From positions 1 to 30,633 of the forward strand of contig CAZOZP010000046.1 of the NCBI GenBank assembly GCA_964584325.1: 30,633 bases of DNA. The letters run 5' to 3'. The notes beneath the pieces are model-generated. The model did no database searches, was not told where the DNA came from, and worked only from the letters and a program-made list of their open reading frames with translations. The number at the start of each line of letters is the position of its first letter. Within the stretch, counting starts at the first letter, position 1. This stretch comes from CAZOZP01 sp964584325 (GTDB lineage: Bacteria; Bacteroidota; Ignavibacteria; Ignavibacteriales; Melioribacteraceae). Position numbers and translations under genes: made by a program. Below, one piece after another: positions 1-6,691 of the stretch.

Positions 1-246
1 CATCCAGCCACTTGTCTCCGACATCCAGCCACTTGTCTCCGACATCCGTCCACTTGTCTCCGACATCCGTCCACTTGTCTCCGACATCCGTCCACTTCGT
101 TCCGACATCCGTCCACTTGGTTCCGACATCCGTCCACTTGGTTCCGACATCCGTCCACTTGTCTCCGACATCCGGCCACTTGTCTCCGACATCCGGCCAC
201 TTGGATCCGACATCAGTCCACTGGTCTCCGACATCCAGCCACTTGT
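1..246. repeat. 21-bp tandem repeat array, about 11.7 copies, running off the left edge
   Basis: Units start at 1, 22, 43, 64, 85, 106, 127, 148, 169, 190, 211 and 232 (the last is partial). The frame is CATCC, a variable triplet (AGC, GTC or GGC), CACTT, a variable block (mostly GTCT, also CGTT, GGTT, GGAT), then CCGA. Unit 11 is the most divergent (CATCAGTCC, CTGG). Because 21 is a multiple of three, one frame on each strand stays open: plus reads SPTSVHL heptads and minus reads W-x-D-V-G-x-K heptads. Changes concentrate in two codons of the minus reading (L/T/P after Trp, D/T/S after Gly). There are no unique spacers, so it is not CRISPR. True length is unknown because the window starts inside it. 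Confidence 0.95.
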
Positions 247-253
247 TGTCTGA

Positions 254-298
254 ACTGTGATTTATATGATTTCTGTGATTTACAGGATTTATTGGATT
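254..298. repeat. 9-bp tandem array, 5 copies, next to the 21-bp array
   Basis: On the minus strand the units read AATCACAGT, AATCATATA, AATCACAGA, AATCCTGTA and AATCCAATA, listed from 254 upward. The invariant core is AATC followed by five variable bases. In the minus reading it encodes N-(H/P)-x triplets and stays in the same frame as the W-x-D-V-G-x-K reading of the neighbouring 21-bp array, linked through codons for S-D-N-K. A minus-strand TAA at 305-307 closes the frame upstream and no ATG, GTG or TTG start follows it. Confidence 0.85.
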
Positions 299-313
299 AA
301 ATTTTTAACCCAA

Positions 314-345
314 ATTTGTCATTGAGGAAGAAAGTAATGACAAAT
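314..345. repeat. 10-bp perfect inverted repeat
   Basis: ATTTGTCATT at 314-323 is the exact reverse complement of AATGACAAAT at 336-345, with a 12-nt purine-rich loop. It lies in the left arm of the larger palindrome 321-430, so the two pairings would compete. It could be an alternative hairpin or a protein-binding palindrome. No T-tract follows, so a terminator is unlikely. Confidence 0.6.
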
Positions 346-430
346 CGCCTAACAAAATCTAAACATTTCTGAAAAACGAAATGTAAGATTTTGTAAGGCG
401 GGGTTACCCAAATTATTCTTTCTTTGCAAT
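321..430. repeat. ~110-nt imperfect palindrome (MITE-like or structured RNA)
   Basis: The inner arms are 346-369 and 378-400. CGCCT-A-ACAAAATCT-AA-ACATTTC pairs with the reverse complement CGCCT-T-ACAAAATCT-T-ACATTTC, with an 8-nt loop TGAAAAAC. The outer arms begin with ATTG at 321 and end with CAAT at 430, and share an AGAAAG block. The middle of the two arms differs by an insertion (GGGTTACCC at 401-409). I see no target-site duplication and no T-tract. A non-autonomous mobile repeat or a structured transcript are the main readings; neither is proven. Confidence 0.6.
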
Positions 431-536
431 GGTATTCAGTGATAAAGATTTTCTGACGAATAATTCGGGTTTAATTGTTTCTAAGATTCGGCACCTACGG
501 CGCTGTTTCATCTGTATTTTCAAAATCCTTTTCTCG

Positions 537-591
537 TCACGCATCACGGTTTTTCGTCTTTCTGGTCACGCGTTACGCTTCACGTATCACG
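537..591. repeat. Three copies of a degenerate 12-mer TCACGYRTYACG
   Basis: TCACGCATCACG (537-548), TCACGCGTTACG (566-577) and TCACGTATCACG (580-591) share the pattern TCACG-YRTY-ACG. They are unusually CpG-rich for this AT-rich surrounding. They may be a dispersed intergenic repeat family or binding sites. Spacing is irregular (29 and 14 nt between starts). Confidence 0.45.
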
Positions 592-636
592 TCTCTGTCG
601 CCCTGTTACTTTCTCATCGTATTTTTGTTTGAGCAA

Positions 637-668
637 TTGACCATTAACCATTACTTTTATTATCTTTG
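637..668 (+). promoter_or_regulatory. Candidate Bacteroidota-type promoter for the men operon
   Basis: TATCTTTG at 661-668 fits the Bacteroidota -7 consensus TAnnTTTG. A TTG at 637-639 lies 21 nt upstream, within the usual range for the -33 element. Transcription would start near 675, leaving a short leader before the menB ATG at 701. The match is by eye, and such short motifs occur by chance in AT-rich DNA. Confidence 0.4.
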
Positions 669-700
669 TCATTATTTATGAAATTAGTTTGCAGGTTAAT

Positions 701-1528
701 ATGGAATGGTTAAAGGTTAAAGAATTCTCTGATATCATATACGATAAATGCGATGGAATTGCAAGAATAACAATTAACCGACCGGAAAAACGAAATGCTT
801 TCCGGCCGGAAACTGTTCTCCAGATGTACGATGCTTTCATCGATGCCCGTGAGGATAGTTCTGTAGGAGTGGTAATTCTTACAGGTGCAGGTCCTGCGAA
901 GGATGGTAAATATGCCTTCTGTTCAGGAGGCGATCAGTCAATTAGGGGAGATAAAGGATACATCGGAAAAGACGGTATTCCAAGACTTAATGTGCTCGAC
1001 CTTCAGAAGCTTATTAGAAGCATTCCTAAACCGGTTATTGCCCTGGTTGCCGGATATGCAATTGGCGGAGGACACGTTCTTCACGTTGTCTGCGATCTCA
1101 CAATTGCTGCTGATAATGCTGTGTTCGGTCAAACCGGACCAAAAGTTGGAAGCTTCGACGGTGGATTCGGTGCAAGTTATTTAGCCAGACTGGTGGGTCA
1201 GAAGCGCGCCCGCGAAATCTGGTATCTCTGCAGGCAATATAGTGCTACAGAAGCTTATGAAATGGGTCTCGTAAATAAAGTTGTACCTGTAAATGAATTA
1301 GAAAATGAAGGCGTTCAGTGGGCAAAGGAAATACTGCAAATGAGTCCGCTTGCCCTTCGACTTCTTAAATCCGCATTTAATGCCGAGCTTGACGGACAAG
1401 CAGGGATTCAGGAATTAGCGGGCAACGCAACTTTATTATACTATATGAGTGAAGAAGCTCAGGAAGGGAAGAAAGCCTATAATGAAAAAAGAAAACCTGA
1501 TTTTTCAAAATTTCCAAGAGTGCCCTAA
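701..1528 (+). CDS. menB: 1,4-dihydroxy-2-naphthoyl-CoA synthase
   Basis: Crotonase-fold enzyme that closes the ring of o-succinylbenzoyl-CoA to give DHNA-CoA in classical menaquinone synthesis; cytosolic. The 275-residue protein is collinear with known MenB: GIARITINRPEKRNAF near the N-terminus, AFCSGGDQ, IPRLNVLDLQ, the oxyanion-loop segment GYAIGGGHVLH, and FGQTGPKVGSFDGG. The GQTGPK form is the bicarbonate-dependent type I MenB; type II enzymes carry an Asp there instead. I chose the ATG at 701 because it gives the family N-terminus (MEWLKVKEF) and has AGGTTA just upstream; an in-frame TTG at 689 would add four unsupported residues. First gene of menBACE, 3 nt before menA. Confidence 0.96.
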   Translation: MEWLKVKEFSDIIYDKCDGIARITINRPEKRNAFRPETVLQMYDAFIDAREDSSVGVVILTGAGPAKDGKYAFCSGGDQSIRGDKGYIGKDGIPRLNVLDLQKLIRSIPKPVIALVAGYAIGGGHVLHVVCDLTIAADNAVFGQTGPKVGSFDGGFGASYLARLVGQKRAREIWYLCRQYSATEAYEMGLVNKVVPVNELENEGVQWAKEILQMSPLALRLLKSAFNAELDGQAGIQELAGNATLLYYMSEEAQEGKKAYNEKRKPDFSKFPRVP

Positions 1529-1531
1529 CTA

Positions 1532-2410
1532 ATGAAAGGTAATTTTAAAGTTTGGATTGAAGCCTCGAGGCCTAAGACTCTTTTAGCCGCTGCGGTTCCT
1601 GTTATCGTTGGGAGCGCTGTGGCAATTTATCACTCAGCTTTCAGAGCAGATACTGCTCTAATTGCTCTGATATGTTCTCTTTTAATTCAAATTGCCACAA
1701 ATTTTGTAAATGACCTCTATGATTTTCTTTCCGGCAGCGATAATTCCAACAGAAAGGGACCTAAGAGAGCTTCTGTTTCCGGACTGATAAGCACTTCATT
1801 AATGAAAAAAGCTATCTACATTACTTTCGGAACAGCATTTATTTTAGGTCTGTATCTTGTCTATACCGGCGGCTTGCTTATACTTCTTATAGGCATTCTT
1901 TCAATTATGGCGGGATTTGCCTATACTGCCGGGCCTTTCCCCCTCGCCTATAACGGTTTGGGCGATATTTTCGTTTTTGTTTTTTTCGGACTTGTAGCTA
2001 CTACAGGTACATACTATGTTCAGGCAGGTGAAATTACACCTCTGGCTTTCTGGGCATCGGTTCCTGTAGGCGCATTGGTTACAAATATTTTAGTTGTTAA
2101 TAATTACCGTGATATTGAAGAAGACAGAATATCAAATAAAAGGACACTTGCTGTAATTTTCGGTAAAACTTTCACACAAATTCAATATATTGTGTTTATG
2201 TTAATTTCATACATAATTCCGGTTTTTGTGTATATATCTTTTAAAAGTGATGTTTATGTGTTTCTTCCGCTTCTTTCACTGCCTCTTTCAGTGAAACTTA
2301 TCAAAATGATATTCAGTCTGGAAGGAAGCGACCTAAACAAAACGCTTGAACTTACGGCAAAACTTTCAGGTCTATACGCTATACTCTTTGCTGCAGGAAT
2401 ACTATTATGA
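1532..2410 (+). CDS. menA: 1,4-dihydroxy-2-naphthoate polyprenyltransferase
   Basis: UbiA-superfamily membrane enzyme that attaches the polyprenyl chain to DHNA, giving demethylmenaquinone. The 292-residue protein has about eight hydrophobic helices. The first Asp-rich, Mg-diphosphate-binding motif is NDLYDFLSGSD (residues 60-70). The second is NNYRDIEEDRISNKRT (190-205), the usual MenA signature. It starts 3 nt after menB, and its TGA overlaps the menC ATG (ATGA at 2407-2410), so translational coupling is likely. The order menB-menA-menC-menE supports MenA over other UbiA prenyltransferases. Confidence 0.94.
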   Translation: MKGNFKVWIEASRPKTLLAAAVPVIVGSAVAIYHSAFRADTALIALICSLLIQIATNFVNDLYDFLSGSDNSNRKGPKRASVSGLISTSLMKKAIYITFGTAFILGLYLVYTGGLLILLIGILSIMAGFAYTAGPFPLAYNGLGDIFVFVFFGLVATTGTYYVQAGEITPLAFWASVPVGALVTNILVVNNYRDIEEDRISNKRTLAVIFGKTFTQIQYIVFMLISYIIPVFVYISFKSDVYVFLPLLSLPLSVKLIKMIFSLEGSDLNKTLELTAKLSGLYAILFAAGILL

Positions 2411-3477
2411 TAATTACAGAAGCAGATTTCAGAAAGTTTAACCTTCCTCTAAGAGTTCCGCTTATCGGAAAAGAAGGTATTATAAAAAGCCATGCAGGAC
2501 TAATTCTTAAATTAGTTTCAGATATAGGTTTCTCCGGATACGGCGAAGCCTCACCCGCTGAACCGCTTACTCCTGAATCCTTTGAAGAAGCTAAAGCCGG
2601 ATGCGATTATATTTGTACAAAACTTTGCGGAACTGAAGTTCCTGAAAGTCTTAATGAAATTGGCGAAGCATCCTCAATTTTCAATCATTTGCCTTCAGTA
2701 AAGTTTGCTTTCGAGCAGGCACTTATTTCGATACTTATTCAAAAAAACGGATTCGAACATATTGCGGGTTTACAGCCTGCCGATAAAATTCATGTAAGCT
2801 GCAGTATCGGGGCTTTTAATTTGGATGAAGTATTAAAGCTGGCTTCTTCTTATTTATCTGCCGGCTTCTCAACCATTAAGCTTAAAACAGGCCGCGATAA
2901 CTCAACTGAAGATATTGAAATAATTACGGCACTTAGAAAACAGTTGGGATTTTCATTTAGTCTTCGCTTAGACTGCGGAGCCTCCTACAATTATAACACT
3001 GCTCTGCAATTCCTGAAGAATCTCGATGGACTTTCAATTGAATTTGCCGCAGATCCGGTCATGACTGCTTCTGAACTTGTAAGACTTACCGAAACTACAA
3101 ATATTCCTCTTGCTGCCGGCAATATTCTGACATCTGTAAAAGATGCTGAAAGTTTGATTTCAGGAAGCAATGTCAAATATTTGATTATTAATCCCATACT
3201 GACCGGTGCATTTACTGATACTCTAAAACTGATTTCATCCGCTGCGCCTGCGGGTAAGAAAATTATTATTAAATCAGGATTCGAAAATATTCTCGGGAAA
3301 GACGGACTTGTAATGCTTGCAGGATATACGGGACATAAATCTGCTCACGGTATCGGCATAATCAGTTATTTCGACGAGAACCTTTTCCCTGACTATTTAC
3401 AGGTAAAAAACGGTATTTTAATTCCCCCTTACGATAAGTTCTTAAGCAATTTCCATCTAAATAATATGTTTAAATGA
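2407..3477 (+). CDS. menC: o-Succinylbenzoate synthase-like enolase-superfamily protein, active site partly degenerate
   Basis: By position between menA and menE, and by its muconate-lactonizing/enolase barrel, this is MenC, which dehydrates SHCHC to o-succinylbenzoate. Visible landmarks: GYGEASP near residue 45, the KxK lysines at 158/160 (TIKLKTG), the first metal ligand Asp189 (LRLDCG), the second Glu212 (SIEFAADP), and the C-terminal SGFENILG segment. Two expected residues are missing. The third metal ligand, normally Asp in a PLALDES-type motif, reads IPLAAGN (Gly238). The second catalytic lysine, normally in an IKP motif, reads IINP (Asn262). Spacing between these sites fits the family, so misalignment is not an obvious explanation. 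It is intact with 4-nt overlaps on both sides, so it is not a decaying pseudogene by structure. OSBS enzymes are very divergent, so activity is open. Confidence 0.82.
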   Translation: MIITEADFRKFNLPLRVPLIGKEGIIKSHAGLILKLVSDIGFSGYGEASPAEPLTPESFEEAKAGCDYICTKLCGTEVPESLNEIGEASSIFNHLPSVKFAFEQALISILIQKNGFEHIAGLQPADKIHVSCSIGAFNLDEVLKLASSYLSAGFSTIKLKTGRDNSTEDIEIITALRKQLGFSFSLRLDCGASYNYNTALQFLKNLDGLSIEFAADPVMTASELVRLTETTNIPLAAGNILTSVKDAESLISGSNVKYLIINPILTGAFTDTLKLISSAAPAGKKIIIKSGFENILGKDGLVMLAGYTGHKSAHGIGIISYFDENLFPDYLQVKNGILIPPYDKFLSNFHLNNMFK

Positions 3478-4964
3478 CCGACTCTGTAAAAACGGCAGAA
3501 TCATTCAAACCATTACCCCAAACTAACAAAACTGTTATTTGTTCGGGAAATACCGTTTTGACTTCATCGGATATAATCAGATTAGTCAGCAACTCACCGA
3601 TTAACAGTACAGCCGGAATAAAAGATAAGATAATTGCCGTATATGCCGACTCTCCTGCCGGATTTGTAATTGCCGTTATCTCAGTTTGGAATGCCGGCGG
3701 TATAATTCTTCCATTGGATCCTAATCTTACGGAGTCGGAAAAATCTCTTTTACTCAATATTGCAGCGCCTGATTTTATATTTAATGCTTCCGACTTTTAT
3801 AATTTCGAAGATCTTAGGCCTGAGAATGCGGAATGCAATTTTGAAATAAATATAGATTTCACTTCCGATAAATCCGCGCTTCTGCTTTTCACTTCCGGAA
3901 GTTCAGGAAATCCGAAGTGCGTAAGTCACAGTTTGCGCACAATTCGTGCAAGTATTGCTAATACTGCTGCATTGATTAACAACACCGGAAGAAATAAATC
4001 AGTCCGGGCTAAATGGCTTCTTTCTCTTCCGCCTTTTCATATCGGGGGATTTCAGATTATTACCCGAACACTACTATTTGATCATATTTTAACAATTCCT
4101 GAGTTTGCTAATACCGATGGATTTGAAAAGGCAATCTTAAAACACAAACCGGATTTTATATCTTTGGTTCCTTCGATGATTTTGAAGTTTTGTCAGGAAG
4201 CATTAAACAACCTTCGTGAGGCATCAATAATTTTTATTGGCGGCGGAAAACTTACAAAAAAAGTATCCGATACAATATATCTAAATAATTTACCTGTAAT
4301 AAATGTTTACGGTTCAACCGAAACCTGCTCAATGAGTGCCTACGCCTGCAGTAACAGATTTCCGAATGATTACGCCTTGATTACCAAAGACGAGTTTTAT
4401 AACTTAATTTCAGCATTTACTCCGCTTCAAAAAACAAACATCAAAATTGCAGACAATTCCGGAAATGTTCTTAACACAGGATGCGAAGGTGAAGTTATTA
4501 TTAAAACGGATTCTCTTTTCACAGGTTATCATCCCGCAAGTTCTTCTTTTGATAACATATTTATTAGCGGTAATTACAGAACAGGGGATGTTGGTTTTCT
4601 CGGAGATGACGGAAAGCTTCGGCTGATAATGCGTCGGACTGATCTTATTATATCAGGCGGAAAGAATATTATTCCGTCTGAAATTGAAAATGAGCTAACC
4701 AAAATTCAGTATATAACTGATGCAGTTGTTACAGGAATCAGTGATGAGTTTTGGGGCGAAATTACTGCAGCATTAGTCTGTTCCGGGAATCCTGAAATAA
4801 TTACCCCCGAGTTTCTGAAATCGATACTGAAACAGAAACTCTCCGGATACAAGATTCCGAAACTTTTTCTAATTACCGAGAAGATGCCTCTTTTTGAATC
4901 AGGGAAAGTAAATTACCCGCAGGTAAAGTCTATTTTACAAGATGCTTACTTAAAAAAACTCTGA
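3474..4964 (+). CDS. menE: o-Succinylbenzoate-CoA ligase
   Basis: ANL-superfamily adenylating enzyme that activates o-succinylbenzoate to its CoA thioester, the MenB precursor. In 496 residues the expected motifs appear in order: P-loop FTSGSSGNPK (139-148), PPFHIGGFQ (186-194), YGSTET (279-284), YRTGDVG (368-374), MRRTDLIISGGKNI (386-399) and the catalytic Lys478 in ESGKVNY. Its ATG overlaps the menC stop by 4 nt. The last 35 nt overlap the 3' end of the convergent thioesterase gene. Family membership is certain; MenE is chosen over other acyl-CoA ligases by the operon. Confidence 0.93.
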   Translation: MTDSVKTAESFKPLPQTNKTVICSGNTVLTSSDIIRLVSNSPINSTAGIKDKIIAVYADSPAGFVIAVISVWNAGGIILPLDPNLTESEKSLLLNIAAPDFIFNASDFYNFEDLRPENAECNFEINIDFTSDKSALLLFTSGSSGNPKCVSHSLRTIRASIANTAALINNTGRNKSVRAKWLLSLPPFHIGGFQIITRTLLFDHILTIPEFANTDGFEKAILKHKPDFISLVPSMILKFCQEALNNLREASIIFIGGGKLTKKVSDTIYLNNLPVINVYGSTETCSMSAYACSNRFPNDYALITKDEFYNLISAFTPLQKTNIKIADNSGNVLNTGCEGEVIIKTDSLFTGYHPASSSFDNIFISGNYRTGDVGFLGDDGKLRLIMRRTDLIISGGKNIIPSEIENELTKIQYITDAVVTGISDEFWGEITAALVCSGNPEIITPEFLKSILKQKLSGYKIPKLFLITEKMPLFESGKVNYPQVKSILQDAYLKKL

Positions 4965-5331
4965 ATTCATCAGTTAACGTTATTTTTTTCCAAAGTGATT
5001 TATCAAGAAATACGTGAATGCATTTAACTTCGGCACATAACTCACCATTTCTTAAGAATTTATACTGCATAGAAAATGATGATTGTCTAATTTCACCTAC
5101 AGAAACCTGCACTTCCAGCATATCGTTAAAAAACACCGGTTTGTGATACTTAGCAGAAACATCGAATAAAGGCATTGCGTAATTATCCTTCCAGAAATAA
5201 TCTTTCCGGAATTCTGCCGAATAAAGAAATTCCTCAAAAACAAATTGTGCATAATTAAAATACTCGGCGAAAAATATTATTCCCGCAGGGTCGCATTGTC
5301 TGAAACCGATTCTGATACCTTGTGTAAACAT
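4930..5331 (-). CDS. YbgC/4HBT-type acyl-CoA thioesterase, possible DHNA-CoA thioesterase
   Basis: Single hotdog-fold protein of 133 residues. The N-terminal IGFRQCDPAGIIFFAEYFNY carries the catalytic Asp14 and the D-x-x-G-x-x-(Y/F) pattern of the 4-hydroxybenzoyl-CoA thioesterase family; KPVFFNDMLEVQVSV follows in the usual place. These enzymes hydrolyse aryl- or acyl-CoA. Menaquinone synthesis needs such an enzyme to release DHNA from DHNA-CoA, and hotdog proteins do this in cyanobacteria and E. coli. Sitting tail-to-tail with menBACE (35-nt overlap) makes that role plausible but not shown. A general housekeeping acyl-CoA thioesterase is the alternative. It has its own promoter in the 82-nt gap shared with the MORN gene. 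Confidence 0.85.
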   Translation of the reverse strand: MFTQGIRIGFRQCDPAGIIFFAEYFNYAQFVFEEFLYSAEFRKDYFWKDNYAMPLFDVSAKYHKPVFFNDMLEVQVSVGEIRQSSFSMQYKFLRNGELCAEVKCIHVFLDKSLWKKITLTDEFRVFLSKHLVK

Positions 5332-5413
5332 TTCAATCCGGACTTTTAAAAAATTAAATACCGCCGCAAAATAAAAAAATTCCTTATTTTTAGCCGATTA
5401 AAAAAGAGAAATA

Positions 5414-6691
5414 ATGAAAAAAGTAATTCTTTTATCTGCTTTAATTTTATGTTGTTCTGCAGTTTTGGCTCAAGAGATTAAAAAAGAATATTTCAAGAGC
5501 GGCAAACTTAAATCAGAGGCTGAAATTGTTGACGGAAAAATTCACGGCATCTATAAAGAATACTATGAATCCGGAGATCTTTGGAAAGTCTGGAATTACT
5601 TTGAAGACAAGGCCGAAGGTCTTTCTACCTGGTATTTCCCCGATGGCAAAATCAGTATGGAATGGTGGTATTCCAACAACAAAGTCGAAGGTATCCAGAA
5701 GTGGTATTACGAAAGCGGTGAACTTTGGGCTGAGCCTAATTATGAAAGCGGAGTAAGAACGGGAATCACAAAGACATATTACAAAAGCGGTAAACTGCAG
5801 GGTCTTCATAATTACAGAAACGATAAACTGAACGGCATATCGCAGACTTTTTACGAAAACGGGAACCTGGAAGTTGAGAAATATTATCTCGACGGAAAGC
5901 TTGAAGGAAAGAACAGGGTTTTTTACGAATACAATAAGTTAGCACTTGAAGCAAACTACAGGAACGATAAACTTGAAGGCAACTCATATTTTTATTATGC
6001 AGACGGATCTATAAAAGTTATTGATACCTATAAGGAAGGGAATCTTGTTAAGCGTGTAAGATACGATATTGTCGGGAATTATGAAAAAACCGAAGAATCC
6101 TTCAGCGAGCATTATCCGGACGGAACCCTTAAATCTGAATCTTCCTTCAAAGACGGAAAGTTAGACGGACCTCAGCGTTCATTCTATCAAAGCGGATACT
6201 TAAAATCAGAGAATCATTACAAGTCGGGAGTTCAAGACAGCATCAGCCTCACTTTTCATGATTCCGGCATTGTTGCATCTGAGATTTACTACACTCTCGG
6301 CAGAAAGACCGGCAGATATGTTGAATACAGTGAAAAAGGTTCTATTGTGACAGAAAGAACTTTCTTTGACGACAAAGAAGAAGGAATATCCAGAGAATAT
6401 TATGAAGATGGTAAACTTAAATTAGAAGAATCTTATTATTTGGGATTAAGGAATGGGTCATCAAAGCAATTCTACGCAAATGGAAAAATAAAATCAGATG
6501 CGAAGTATATAGATGGAAATCTTGAAGGGTTATTCACTAATTATTATGAATCCGGTGAAATTTCAGACTATGGGACATACAGGAACAATCTGAAGAACGG
6601 AACTTTTTATTTTTATAACGAATCCGGAAGACTGATTAGAGAAGAGAATTACACCGACGGATTGTTTATATCGGAACAACGCTTCGATTAA
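5414..6691 (+). CDS. Secreted protein with about 16 MORN-type (YwqK-like) repeats
   Basis: The 425-residue protein opens with a Sec signal peptide (MKKVILLSALILCCSAVLAQ), so it is exported. The rest is almost entirely tandem repeats of about 24 residues, pattern x-x-x-x-Y-Y-x-S-G-x-L-x-x-x-x-x-Y-x-x-x-x-x-x-G, matching the MORN_2 repeats of proteins often labelled 'YwqK family antitoxin'. I count about 16 units, with one longer linker near residues 210-235. No catalytic domain, T9SS tail or membrane anchor follows. No partner toxin gene is adjacent, so the antitoxin label should not be transferred. A structural, ligand-binding or cell-surface role is possible. The 3' end overlaps the convergent kinase gene by 26 nt. 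Confidence 0.88.
   Translation: MKKVILLSALILCCSAVLAQEIKKEYFKSGKLKSEAEIVDGKIHGIYKEYYESGDLWKVWNYFEDKAEGLSTWYFPDGKISMEWWYSNNKVEGIQKWYYESGELWAEPNYESGVRTGITKTYYKSGKLQGLHNYRNDKLNGISQTFYENGNLEVEKYYLDGKLEGKNRVFYEYNKLALEANYRNDKLEGNSYFYYADGSIKVIDTYKEGNLVKRVRYDIVGNYEKTEESFSEHYPDGTLKSESSFKDGKLDGPQRSFYQSGYLKSENHYKSGVQDSISLTFHDSGIVASEIYYTLGRKTGRYVEYSEKGSIVTERTFFDDKEEGISREYYEDGKLKLEESYYLGLRNGSSKQFYANGKIKSDAKYIDGNLEGLFTNYYESGEISDYGTYRNNLKNGTFYFYNESGRLIREENYTDGLFISEQRFD

Larger units (their letters stand above)
299..700. other. Non-coding stretch between the repeat arrays and the men operon
   Basis: I see no supportable gene here. Short open frames near 429-681 have no family signature, no convincing ribosome site, and overlap each other in different frames. 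The stretch holds a large palindrome (321-430), a short perfect inverted repeat (314-345), three copies of a degenerate CACG-rich 12-mer (537-591), a small GC-rich hairpin around 491-503 (GCACC/GGCGC), and a likely promoter just before menB. Confidence 0.7.

Noticed and set aside
1..246. CRISPR array
   Set aside because: The units are directly adjacent with a 21-bp period. There are no unique spacers and no cas genes in the window.
12..260. Plus-strand coding gene of 82 codons made of SPTSVHL heptads
   Set aside because: It starts at a TTG inside a repeat unit with no ribosome site, and its open frame is a direct result of a 21-bp period. Kept only as a repeat.
346..400. Rho-independent terminator
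   Set aside because: The hairpin is strong, but no run of Ts follows on either strand and there is no gene upstream on the plus strand that needs it.
429..681. Two small overlapping plus-strand open frames upstream of menB
   Set aside because: They read through intergenic repeats in different frames, show no family signature, and lack convincing ribosome sites.
689..700. TTG start for menB
   Set aside because: It adds four residues not seen in the family. The ATG at 701 matches the MenB N-terminus and has a ribosome site.
5414..6691. Toxin-antitoxin antitoxin
   Set aside because: MORN/YwqK repeats are often labelled so, but this protein has a signal peptide and no toxin gene is adjacent.
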